A program made the position numbers and the translations under genes. The notes under the pieces were generated by a model. That model searched no databases, was not told the origin of the DNA, and saw only the letters and a list, made by a program, of their open reading frames with translations. Source: JAODBJ01 sp963782465 (GTDB lineage Bacteria; Actinomycetota; Acidimicrobiia; IMCC26256; PALSA-610). From it: a stretch of DNA of 64,000 nt. How positions within the stretch are numbered: position 1 is the stretch's first letter; every line of letters starts with the position of its first letter. The stretch lies in the NCBI GenBank assembly GCA_963782465.1, contig CAWAJR010000007.1, positions 372,001-436,000 of the forward strand. Direction: 5' to 3'. Positions 1 to 7,520 of the stretch are shown piece after piece.

Positions 1-1602
1 GTGTTGCGCGCGCGCCTGCTCGCGATGCGCGCGGGCCGGCGCGCCCCCGGCACCACGCCGAGCGCGGTCCCCACCGGTGAGCTCGTCTTTCTCGACCCGG
101 GCGGCTACGTACAACTTCACTCCGAGCCGTTGCCGTCCGACGCGCTCCGCACCGCCCTCCAGGCGGCGCGTCTGGCCCGCGAGCACGGAGCCGGCGCAAC
201 GCTGCTCGAATGGTTGGAGGCGTTCCCACCCGGCCCGCGCCGGTTCGACGCCGCGGCTCGCGACGAGTTCTTTCGACTGCTCGCGGAAGGCGGTCCACGA
301 TCGTGGCGGCTTCTCACGACGTCGGGCGTGCTCCAGCGCGCGCTGCCGGAACTCGACGACGCCATCTCCCACCGGCTCCGCGACCCGTTGCAGATCGACC
401 CGTTGTCGTCATTGCGCCTCCCTCGGTTGGAAGCCGTCCGTGAGGCTTCGAGCGAGCTCGCGCCGGGCCCGGTGCTCACGAGCGTGCTGCTCGCGTCGCT
501 CGTCCTCGACGCCTGCGACGACGCGTCGGTGCAGCCCGTGCTCGTGGCGCGCCGCACGGTGCAGCGGCTCGATCTGGGCGCGGCGATCGAACAATCGGTG
601 GCGGGGCTGGTCAGCGACGGCGAACTCCTCCCGGCCGCATTGCGACGCGTCGACGCGCTCGATGAAGAAGCGGTGCTGCAACTGGCGGTTCACCTGGCGA
701 CGACACAACAGGCCGACGCGCTCTTCTTCCTCGCGCACGCGACGTTCTCCGGCGACGCGTGGGAACGCGACCGGCTCGACTCCCTGGCCGATCTGGTTCG
801 CGACGCGCTCGCCCACCCCGAGCTCGTCGGGCGCGACGCGTCGTACGCCGTCGAACGGCGCAAGCGGGAGGCGATGACCCTCGTTGCGGCGCCTGCCGCG
901 CGGGCACGGATCGAAGCAGCTCCCCGGGAGTACGTCCTCACACAGACGCCGGCTGATCTGGCGCGCCACGCCCAACTGTGCGAACCGCCACCGCAGCGGT
1001 CGGAAGTGCGAGCCGCGGTCGACAACGTCGACGACGGCTACCGGGTCGAGATCACCGCGCGCGACCGGATCGGTCTGCTGGCTCGCACCGCCTGGGTGCT
1101 CCAAGACGCCCGGTGCTCGGTGCAACAGGCGGCCGCGGTGACGTGGGGCGACGGAACCGCGGTGGCCTCCTTCCGTGTGGAGGCCGCCCGACCTCCGGAG
1201 CCGGCCGCGTTGGCCGTGGCACTCGAGGCCGACCTCGACGCGCCGCTCGTCGCGGCGCCCTTGCCCGATGTGACGCTCGAATTCGACGACAAGGGTTCGC
1301 CCTGGCACACGCGGTGCACCGCGACCGGGCCCGATGTTCCCGGGCTCCTCCGTGGCTTGGCGACCGCGTTCGCGGTTGCGGGGGCCAACGTGCACTCGGC
1401 GCGGATCTTGACCGAGGCAGAAACGGCGCGCGACGTGTTCGACCTCACCGACCGGCGCGGTGCGAAACTCGACGAACACCTCCAGGAACGGATCGTCGAG
1501 GTACTGGCCCAAGGGTTCGAACCACGCCGGCGCCGCTTCGGCCTTCGGCGCCGTGGCGGTGCCGGCCATGCCCAGCCGCACCTTGCCATCGACGGCACCT
1601 AG
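1..1602 (+). CDS. glnD: GlnD-like PII uridylyl/adenylyltransferase, 3' part (5' end outside window)
   Basis: C-terminal 533 residues of a GlnD-type nitrogen sensor; the GTG at base 1 is only where the window begins, and the N-terminal nucleotidyltransferase domain (full proteins are about 800-900 aa) must lie upstream. Two ACT domains are visible at about residues 346-395 (motif RDRIGLLART) and 432-505 (GPDVPGLLRGLA), the glutamine-sensing part of the family. The region aligned to the HD phosphohydrolase domain (about residues 115-175) lacks the expected His/Asp pattern: RDPLQIDPL sits where H-x3-Y-x-VD-x-H is usual, and LVLDACDD replaces LLHDIGK. De-modification of PII may therefore be lost. 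Family assignment is firm from the ACT pair and overall layout; activity is uncertain. Confidence 0.85.
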   Translation: MLRARLLAMRAGRRAPGTTPSAVPTGELVFLDPGGYVQLHSEPLPSDALRTALQAARLAREHGAGATLLEWLEAFPPGPRRFDAAARDEFFRLLAEGGPRSWRLLTTSGVLQRALPELDDAISHRLRDPLQIDPLSSLRLPRLEAVREASSELAPGPVLTSVLLASLVLDACDDASVQPVLVARRTVQRLDLGAAIEQSVAGLVSDGELLPAALRRVDALDEEAVLQLAVHLATTQQADALFFLAHATFSGDAWERDRLDSLADLVRDALAHPELVGRDASYAVERRKREAMTLVAAPAARARIEAAPREYVLTQTPADLARHAQLCEPPPQRSEVRAAVDNVDDGYRVEITARDRIGLLARTAWVLQDARCSVQQAAAVTWGDGTAVASFRVEAARPPEPAALAVALEADLDAPLVAAPLPDVTLEFDDKGSPWHTRCTATGPDVPGLLRGLATAFAVAGANVHSARILTEAETARDVFDLTDRRGAKLDEHLQERIVEVLAQGFEPRRRRFGLRRRGGAGHAQPHLAIDGT

Positions 1603-1632
1603 AGCGGTGTTGCGTCATCCCACGGCAACGCG

Positions 1633-1875
1633 TCAGCGCGGGCGGCGGCCGCGCATCGCAAGGACGTCGTTGGCGTGTTCGCTGCTCCACCGTTCGACTT
1701 CGGCCCAATTCCACAGGTAGGTACGCCGGCGCATCACCGGTGCCGGGAAGTGGAACCGGTGCAGGCGCCAGTCGAGCACCACGTTGCGATGCCGGAGATG
1801 CAAACGCTCCGCAATCTCACCGGCGTCGACGAGTTCGATATCGCTCGGTGCCGGGTGGTCGCCACGAGCAGCCAT
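1633..1875 (-). CDS. Small excisionase/AlpA-like helix-turn-helix protein
   Basis: An 80-residue basic protein. Residues 15-60 (DAGEIAERLHLR, then a wing containing RRRTYLWNWAEVERW) look like the winged HTH of the MerR/excisionase/AlpA superfamily, in which an IAxxL helix is followed by a Trp-rich wing. It is convergent with the upstream glnD-like gene and codirectional with the sulfatase, from which the 16-bp palindromic structure at 2007-2043 separates it. No integrase or phage gene is nearby, so a chromosomal DNA-binding role is more likely than a phage excisionase. The target is unknown. Coding status rests on the domain pattern and its length. Confidence 0.6.
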   Translation of the reverse strand: MAARGDHPAPSDIELVDAGEIAERLHLRHRNVVLDWRLHRFHFPAPVMRRRTYLWNWAEVERWSSEHANDVLAMRGRRPR

Positions 1876-2006
1876 TGGTCGTGGGCCTCGCCGTCAGCAA
1901 TGACGATGTCCGCACATTTCCACGGAAACCTATGCAGCGTGCGTTGCGGGACCGAGTCCAGTCGGTGACGATGCCGCGTCGCGAATGTTTCCACCGCATT
2001 TCACGT

Positions 2007-2043
2007 GCGTCGATAGCTATCGCATAGCGATAGCTATCGACGC
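2007..2043. repeat. Perfect 16-bp inverted repeat made of two 12-bp palindromes
   Basis: Arms at 2007-2022 and 2028-2043 are exact reverse complements around a 5-nt loop. Each arm itself contains the self-complementary dodecamer CGATAGCTATCG (2011-2022 and 2028-2039), so the element is also a direct repeat with 17-bp period. It lies 8 bp beyond the sulfatase stop codon on the minus strand, where a terminator is expected, but there is no T-run and it is AT-rich compared with its surroundings. A two-site operator for a dimeric regulator, such as the adjacent HTH protein, fits equally well. Confidence 0.6.
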
Positions 2044-2051
2044 CCGTCGGT

Positions 2052-3575
2052 TTACACGTTGAGGCCGACGACGAGTTTCGGCGGGTAGTCGCGGAAGGTC
2101 ATCACGTGGGCTCGGATGCCACGCTGGATCGCGTCGAGGTACGCGAGCTTGCGGATCAGGTAGCTGCGCGTTTCCTTCGGGTCGAGATAGAGGTTGTAAA
2201 GGCGACCGTACGGATATTTCTGACCGGTGCCGGTGAAGCCGCCCGGGTTCAGTACGTCGGTGTCGTTGTCGGAGATCGACGACAGCATGAACTTGTACTC
2301 ACCGACACGCACGGCCGAGAACATCTGCCCGAGCCAGTAGTACTGGTGCTTGCGGTTGCTCAGCCCATCGGGCGCGAGCAGGAACGATGTCTGGTCGACG
2401 CCGTCGATGAAGCGGTCGTCGGGGATGCGATCGGCGGCGCCGGCGAGGCTGAGCATCGTCGGGAGGAAGTCGCTGAACGAGAACAGGCCGTCGGAACTCC
2501 GTTCGGGGTCGATCATGCCCGGCCACACGAACACCGACGGCACCCGTACGCCGCCTTCCCACGTCGAACCTTTCGCGCAGCGGAACGGCGTGTACGCCGC
2601 GTCGGGCCAGGTTTCCATTTCGGGGCCGTTGTCGGACGAGACCCACACGATCGTGTCGTCGAGCTGGCCGGTGGCTTCGAGCGCGGCGACGAGCCGGCCG
2701 ACGATGTCGTCGAGCTCGAGGATGGTGTCCTTGTACGGGTGGCGCGCCGGTGAGGCGCCGACCCAACGTTCGCTCGGGTAGTTGTCGAAGTGGGCACCGC
2801 GGGTGTTGTGGTAGAGGAACCACGGTTGTTCGCTCGTGGCCATGCGGCCGATGAACGCCTCGGAGTACTGCGCCCATTTCTCGTCGAGCAACGTCAGCGC
2901 CGGGATCGTCACCTCCTCGACTTCTTCGACCTCGCCGCCACGCGTCGCGTGCACGAAGCACTTGCTGAACGGTTGGTTCTGGATCCACTCCGTTCGCGCC
3001 TCGTTGTAGACGACCTCGGGAAAGAAGTACGGGTCGCGCCACTCGGTGTACATGTCGGAGACGGAGAGGAAACCGTAGAAGTCGTCGAAGCCGACATGCT
3101 GCGGTTGGGAATCGTGGTTCTCCCCGAGATGCCACTTGCCGACGCACTGGGTGACGTAGCCCGCGTCCGACAGGAGCTGCGCGATCGTGATCTCGCCTTC
3201 CAGCCCACCCGGTTCCCCGTACATCGGTGGGCGTTGCAACCCGTGGCGCATCGGCACACGACCGGTCATGAGCGTCGCGCGCGAGGGCGTGCACGACGGT
3301 TCCGAGTAGCACGAGGTGAGGAGAAGCCCGCGCCGGGCCAGCCGGTCGATGTTGGGTGTCGGTGCGCCGACCGCGATCCCACCGCCGTAGCAGCCGAAAT
3401 CGCCCCAGCCCACGTCGTCCATCAGGATGACGAGGATGTTCGGTCGGCGGCCGCCGTGCGCGCGCTGGTACGCCGCGATCTTCTGCTCCGCGACGCCGAC
3501 CTGGTCGGCGTGCACGAACTGCGGTTCACGGTGCGCGGCGATCGCGGTCGTCGGGCTCGAGATCGGGTCGAACAC
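2052..3575 (-). CDS. Formylglycine-dependent sulfatase (arylsulfatase family)
   Basis: A 507-residue type I sulfatase. The N-terminal metal site ILMDDVGWGD (Asp53, Asp54) is followed by the sulfatase signature SCTPSRATLMTGR, in which Cys95 would be converted to formylglycine by a formylglycine-generating enzyme; none is encoded in this window. A later WVSSDNGPE segment supplies the second metal-binding Asp-Asn pair. No signal peptide is evident, so a cytoplasmic location is likely, unusual for scavenging sulfatases. The family hydrolyses sulfate esters; the substrate cannot be read from sequence. It is monocistronic: the next upstream gene, the copper gene copCD, ends about 90 bp before it in the same orientation. 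Confidence 0.93.
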   Translation of the reverse strand: MFDPISSPTTAIAAHREPQFVHADQVGVAEQKIAAYQRAHGGRRPNILVILMDDVGWGDFGCYGGGIAVGAPTPNIDRLARRGLLLTSCYSEPSCTPSRATLMTGRVPMRHGLQRPPMYGEPGGLEGEITIAQLLSDAGYVTQCVGKWHLGENHDSQPQHVGFDDFYGFLSVSDMYTEWRDPYFFPEVVYNEARTEWIQNQPFSKCFVHATRGGEVEEVEEVTIPALTLLDEKWAQYSEAFIGRMATSEQPWFLYHNTRGAHFDNYPSERWVGASPARHPYKDTILELDDIVGRLVAALEATGQLDDTIVWVSSDNGPEMETWPDAAYTPFRCAKGSTWEGGVRVPSVFVWPGMIDPERSSDGLFSFSDFLPTMLSLAGAADRIPDDRFIDGVDQTSFLLAPDGLSNRKHQYYWLGQMFSAVRVGEYKFMLSSISDNDTDVLNPGGFTGTGQKYPYGRLYNLYLDPKETRSYLIRKLAYLDAIQRGIRAHVMTFRDYPPKLVVGLNV

Positions 3576-3662
3576 TGGGGTGCCTCCTGCGAAAAACGCG
3601 GCTGGGATGTGAGGGTTGTGCGACCGTACCGTCGCATACTCCTCACAACCTGGTGAGTCGTG

Positions 3663-5392
3663 CTAGCTGACCTTGAACGTGCCGAAGCCGACTTCCTCGG
3701 TGACGTCGTTCACGAGCGCCTTCGCGGTGAGGCGCCACTGGCCCGGGAACGGGATCGTCGCGCCGGTGCTCACATAGTGGCCGGCGCCGAGCCGGATCAT
3801 CTTGATGTCGAGCGGGGCAATGTTCTTGGTGGCTTCGGTCAACGACACTTGCACCTGCAAGACGTTCTCGACGATGCCCGTGGTGTGCTCGACCGTGACG
3901 TGGATCTGGTTCGGGCCGGCTTTGGCGGGGATCACCTCGACCTCGAACCACGTCTTGTTGTCGTCGCTCTTCAGGGTCGCGAGGTACGGCTTGGCCCGGT
4001 CTGCGCGCTGATCGGCGCCGCGTTCACCAGCATGGAGGTGATGACGAGCACGACGATCGCGAACGCGATCTCGTACCAGATCGCGCTGCGGAGGCGCCGG
4101 ACCGTGTCTTCGGGCTCGGGTGGGTCGGGCGGGCCCGTGGTCGCGAGCATCGCCCCGGGGCCGGCGGGGAGAGGGCTCAAAGCGGCTCGGCCCGACTTGC
4201 GGATCTCGTAACGCACGATGTCGCGGCTGGCCGACGCGACGAGGAGCACCGCTGCGAACGCGCCGATCTTGATGACCAGCAGGCGGCCGTAGCCGGTATG
4301 GAGAAGGTCGCCGAGGTGCTCGACCTGCCGGAACGACTGGAACGTGCCCGTCGCGAGGATGATCCCGACGCAGCTCATCGCGAGGGTCGAGAAGCGGTCG
4401 ACGATCCGCTCGACGGCGTCGACGTCGCGCCCGCGTAACGGTTCGGTCGCGAGCACCGCGAGACCGCCGAGCCAGGCCGACATCGCGAGCACGTGGACGG
4501 CGTCGGCCGGTACTGCGAGCGCGATCCAGCGACCGGTGGACGCGTGGCCCGCGAGCGACAGCGTGAGCGCGATACCGGCACCGAGAACGAGCGCGGCGAA
4601 CACGAGCGGTTTGCTGTCGCGGCGGCGTGACAGGCCGCGGAGCACCGGGATCGCGACGAGGAGCAGCACGGCCCGCGCGATCCACATGTTCCCGGCGCGC
4701 GTATTGATCGTTTCCGAGAGCAACGACGAGTCGAAGCCCTTCGTGATCCCGCCGCCGCTCGCGTACGCCGCTTGCATCGGGATGTCGGCGAGCACCGTGA
4801 GGAGCGCCACGATCCACGAGCCGAGCAGGAGGCGCCGGATGCGCGCCGCGTCCCAGCCTCCCGGCCACAGCGCGACGAGGAACACGGTGACGCCGATCAA
4901 GAGCGCGATCGAAGCGAACGTGAGGAAGCGGATGACGCCGTAGGTGACGCCGACAACCTTGTTGCCTCCGCCTTGTTGGGCCAGCAGCTTCTGGGCGAAC
5001 TCGCTGCCCGACGCCGACACCTGCGCGTTCCCGACCGCGAACTCGAACGCGCCTTGCACCGGGTGGGTGTCGGCCGAGATGACCCGCCACGTGACCGCGT
5101 AGGTCCCGTCCTTCAGGGCCGGGAGCGATACCGACGCCGTGCTCGACTTCCCGTTCGCGTGCACCGACTTACCGGTTTTGATCGCGTTGCCCTTCTGGTC
5201 GAACACGCGGATCGCGTCGGGCTGGAACGTCACTGCTTCGCTGTACTGGAGCACGACGGTCTTCGGCGACGTCTGCACCGTCGCGTTCGGTTGGGGCGTT
5301 GTGCTGTCGAGCGTCGCGTGCGCGAACGCAGGCCCGGCCGTGACGATGATGATCGCCACCGTCGCGGCGGCGAAGACGAGCGGTTTTTTCAT
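3663..5392 (-). CDS. copCD: CopC-CopD fusion copper protein with a frameshift before its C-terminal domain
   Basis: Frame one (5392 down to 3971) encodes a signal peptide (cleavage near AFA|HATL), a periplasmic CopC domain with N-terminal His25 and a second DTHPVQGAF histidine motif, and a multi-pass CopD domain. The last membrane segment ends in VLVITSMLVNAAPISAQ, after which this frame stops. The expected C-terminal YtkA-like beta domain (PYLATL...TWFEVEVIPAKAGPNQIHV...GFGTFKVS) continues in another frame to a TAG at 3663. One base restored near 4001-4006 (ACC-GGG read as ACC-CGG) gives a continuous protein, so an indel in a C/G run is the simplest reading. The family handles copper uptake or periplasmic copper. 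Its ATG overlaps the stop of the anti-sigma gene, so the two form one operon. Confidence 0.88.
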
Positions 5393-6042
5393 CCGGCGAC
5401 GTGCCTCAGGTGTGGTCGGCGGCCCGTTCTGGGGTTCCTGTTCCCGTCATCGTGCACGATCCGGTGCAGGAGCCACAGTGCAGTCAAGCCGACCAGGTCG
5501 GTGACGTGCTGGAGTTCACCCGAGGGCGTCGCCCGGTGCGACGCGACGTCGGCGATCGACGTGCCGAGCAGGCAGACGACCAGCGCGACCGCGATCGGCA
5601 GCACCCCGGCGACCGCCTGGCGTGGTCGCCATGCCACCCACAGGAACCCGATCGCGAGCGCGACGTCGAACGAACCGATGTGCCGGGCGACGTGCACCGG
5701 CAGGTGCGCGTCGTCTCCGAGCAGCAACGCGGGCGTGGCCAGCGCGATCTGGAGCAGCCCGGTGCAGGCGAGCACGACGCGGACGCCGAGGGATTGTTCG
5801 TCGGTGCCGACCGGTGAGGGCGCGGGTCGCAGCCCGGCCGCGGCGAGGATCTGCGGCGTGAGATCGGGAACCGGTTCGGCCGCTCGGAGCCGGGTGAAAC
5901 GCCGGAGCCGTTCGGTTTCGACCTGGTACTCGCGGCAGTCGCCGCACTCTCGGAGATGCGGCAGTGCGCGAGCCCATGCTTCGGGGCCGACCTCACCGTC
6001 GGCGTGGGCAGAGATCAGTTCCCGGCATTCGTCGCAGCGCAT
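5389..6042 (-). CDS. Membrane-anchored zinc-finger anti-sigma factor
   Basis: A 217-residue protein starting MRCDECRELISAHADGE, the classic ZAS (zinc-binding anti-sigma) N-terminus; the H-x3-C-x2-C motif is His29, Cys33, Cys36, with additional Cys3 and Cys6. Three to four hydrophobic segments follow (about residues 85-110, 115-140, 145-165, 180-195). It is divergent from the ECF sigma gene at 6125 and translationally coupled to copCD. By family knowledge it should bind the sigma factor and release it on a signal, here presumably copper or a related envelope stress. The C-terminal half resembles a DoxX-like or copper-resistance membrane protein more than a simple single-TM anchor. Confidence 0.88.
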   Translation of the reverse strand: MRCDECRELISAHADGEVGPEAWARALPHLRECGDCREYQVETERLRRFTRLRAAEPVPDLTPQILAAAGLRPAPSPVGTDEQSLGVRVVLACTGLLQIALATPALLLGDDAHLPVHVARHIGSFDVALAIGFLWVAWRPRQAVAGVLPIAVALVVCLLGTSIADVASHRATPSGELQHVTDLVGLTALWLLHRIVHDDGNRNPRTGRRPHLRHVAG

Positions 6043-6050
6043 GGTGTCAT

Positions 6051-6078
6051 AGTCGCCTCCGGAGTGGGGCGAGTTCCC
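6051..6078 (-). promoter_or_regulatory. ECF-type promoter for anti-sigma/copCD
   Basis: On the minus strand GGGAAC (6078-6073) is followed by exactly 17 bases and then CGACT (6055-6051). This has the form of an ECF sigma promoter (AAC -35, CGxC -10). The -10 lies only about 10 bases from the ATG at 6042, implying a leaderless or nearly leaderless transcript, which is common in actinobacteria. The same GGAAC-N17-CGACT string precedes ycnI. Confidence 0.5.
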
Positions 6079-6124
6079 GTCGCCCGCGAGGCGAAATGGC
6101 GCGTCGTCCAGCTAGGTTCGAGGC

Positions 6125-6643
6125 GTGGACGACCTGACCCGGTTGCTCGTCGCCGCCCGCGACGGCGATCAGCTGGCGCTGGTGAATGCCATCCGCGAAA
6201 GCCAGGCCGACGTGTGGCGCTGCTGCGCCTGGATCGTCGACGCCGCCGAGGCCGACGATCTCGTGCAGGAAACCTACGTACACGCGCTGCGTGCCCTGCC
6301 GAGCTACCGGGTCGAGGCCTCGGGGCGTACCTGGTTGATGTCGATCGCCCGCCGCACCTGCGCCGACGCGCTGCGGCGGCGGGTGCGCTCGCGCCGGTTC
6401 TGGTCGCGTATCGCGCCCCGCGACGGTTCCGTCGGAGATGCGTCACGCCAGGTCGCGCTGGAGACGTTGATCGAGTCGCTGGCGCCGGAGCGCCGCGAAG
6501 CATTCGTGCTCACCCAGTTGATGGGCTGCTCCTACGAGGAGGCGGCCACGGTGTGCGACGTCCCGATCGGAACGGTGAGATCGCGTGTCGCTCGCGCCCG
6601 AGCCGATCTGACGGCGGCGATCCGTGCCGCCGAGGCGATGTGA
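6125..6643 (+). CDS. ECF-family RNA polymerase sigma factor
   Basis: A 172-residue group 4 sigma factor with a GTG start. Region 2 covers about residues 10-75, with the core-binding and -10 recognition helix EADDLVQETYVHALRAL and the downstream SGRTWLMSIARR; region 4 covers about 110-165 and contains the -35 recognition HTH SYEEAATVCDVPIGTVRSRVARAR. It is divergent from its presumed anti-sigma gene and immediately precedes ycnI. The matching promoter motifs in front of the anti-sigma/copCD operon and ycnI suggest that it controls copper handling; no such motif is visible in front of its own gene. Confidence 0.95.
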   Translation: MDDLTRLLVAARDGDQLALVNAIRESQADVWRCCAWIVDAAEADDLVQETYVHALRALPSYRVEASGRTWLMSIARRTCADALRRRVRSRRFWSRIAPRDGSVGDASRQVALETLIESLAPERREAFVLTQLMGCSYEEAATVCDVPIGTVRSRVARARADLTAAIRAAEAM

Positions 6644-6652
6644 CGATTTCTC

Positions 6653-6679
6653 GGAACCAGGGCCTGGCCGGGAACGACT
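6653..6679 (+). promoter_or_regulatory. ECF-type promoter for ycnI
   Basis: GGAAC at 6653-6657, a 17-base spacer and CGACT at 6675-6679, identical in boxes and spacing to the element in front of the anti-sigma/copCD operon. It starts just after the sigma-factor stop codon. Transcription would begin near 6686, which rules out the in-frame ATG at 6681 and supports the GTG at 6717. Confidence 0.5.
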
Positions 6680-6716
6680 CATGGGGCAACAGCAGCACCA
6701 ACGGGGGGAGACCGAA

Positions 6717-7412
6717 GTGTTCAAGCGGTTCGCGACTGCAGCGGGAGCGGTGGCGTTCGTCGTCGCGCTGGCCGCGCCGGCCAGCGCGCACGTGCTCATC
6801 GAGCCGAATTCGGCACCGAGCGGCAGCGATGCCGTTCTCTCGTTCATCGTCCCGAACGAGATGGACAATGCGAACACGACCCAGGTGGTGATCGCCTTCC
6901 CGACCGATCACCCGATCGCCGACGTCGTCCTCGAGTCACCCCCGGGTTGGACCGCGAAGGTCACGACGGCCAAGTCCGCGAAACCGATCCAGACCGATTC
7001 CGGGCCCGTGAACGACTACGTGTCGCGCGTCACCTGGTCGGGTGGTTCGATCCCTCCGGGCGAGTTCCAGACGTTCTCCGTCGACGTCGGCCTGCCCGAC
7101 GCTTCGTCGCTCACGTTCCCGGCGCTGCAGACCTACTCGAACGGCCAGACCGTGCGCTGGATCGAAACGCAGGCTCCCGGCCAGCCCGAACCCGATCACC
7201 CGGCGCCGGTGCTGACGCTCACCGCCGGCGACACCGGATCGGCCGCAACGACGACAACCGCCGCGAGCACCTCCGGGCCGTCGACGTCGGGTTCGTCCTC
7301 GTCGTCGAGCAACGGCTCGAAGGGCCTGGCCACGTCGGCGCTGGTGGTGGCGATCATCGCGCTGCTGGTGGGCGCCGGTTCCTTCGCCGTCGCGCGAACC
7401 CGCCGGGCCTGA
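6717..7412 (+). CDS. ycnI: YcnI family (DUF1775) copper-associated periplasmic protein
   Basis: 231 residues from the GTG at 6717, chosen because GGGGGGAG (6703-6710) sits six bases upstream and the promoter -10 lies after the alternative upstream starts. A signal peptide ends at SAHVLIEP, leaving the N-terminal histidine that YcnI proteins use to bind copper. The DUF1775 domain spans about residues 24-150 (ESPPGWTAKV, SWSGG-like core, TFPALQTYSNGQTVRW). A Ser/Thr-rich linker and a single C-terminal TM helix with basic tail (residues about 200-231) anchor it outside the membrane. In other bacteria ycnI sits with copC-copD, as here; together they point to copper acquisition or delivery. Confidence 0.92.
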   Translation: MFKRFATAAGAVAFVVALAAPASAHVLIEPNSAPSGSDAVLSFIVPNEMDNANTTQVVIAFPTDHPIADVVLESPPGWTAKVTTAKSAKPIQTDSGPVNDYVSRVTWSGGSIPPGEFQTFSVDVGLPDASSLTFPALQTYSNGQTVRWIETQAPGQPEPDHPAPVLTLTAGDTGSAATTTTAASTSGPSTSGSSSSSSNGSKGLATSALVVAIIALLVGAGSFAVARTRRA

Positions 7413-7421
7413 GGCGTCGCC

Positions 7422-7479
7422 GAACCGGCGTGAGCGGGCGGGCTCGCGCCGGTTCGGCCGCGGCCCGGAAACGGGCCGC
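7422..7479 (+). terminator. Tandem hairpins after ycnI
   Basis: First hairpin: arms 7422-7435 and 7442-7455 (13 of 14 paired, 6-nt loop). Second: GCGGCCCG and CGGGCCGC (7460-7467, 7472-7479) closing a GAAA tetraloop. They fill the gap between ycnI and the PBP gene and probably end the copper transcript; there is no T tract, as is usual in this GC range. Confidence 0.6.
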
Positions 7480-7520
7480 GAACGGGTCGTCGACGGTGGG
7501 TATGCCATCCTGGGCACGCC

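Noticed and set aside
1633..1875. HTH protein as a phage excisionase
   Set aside because: No integrase, att site or phage gene nearby; only the fold is shared.
6681..6683. ATG as start of ycnI
   Set aside because: It precedes the predicted transcript start from the 6653-6679 promoter; the GTG at 6717 has an ideal ribosome site.
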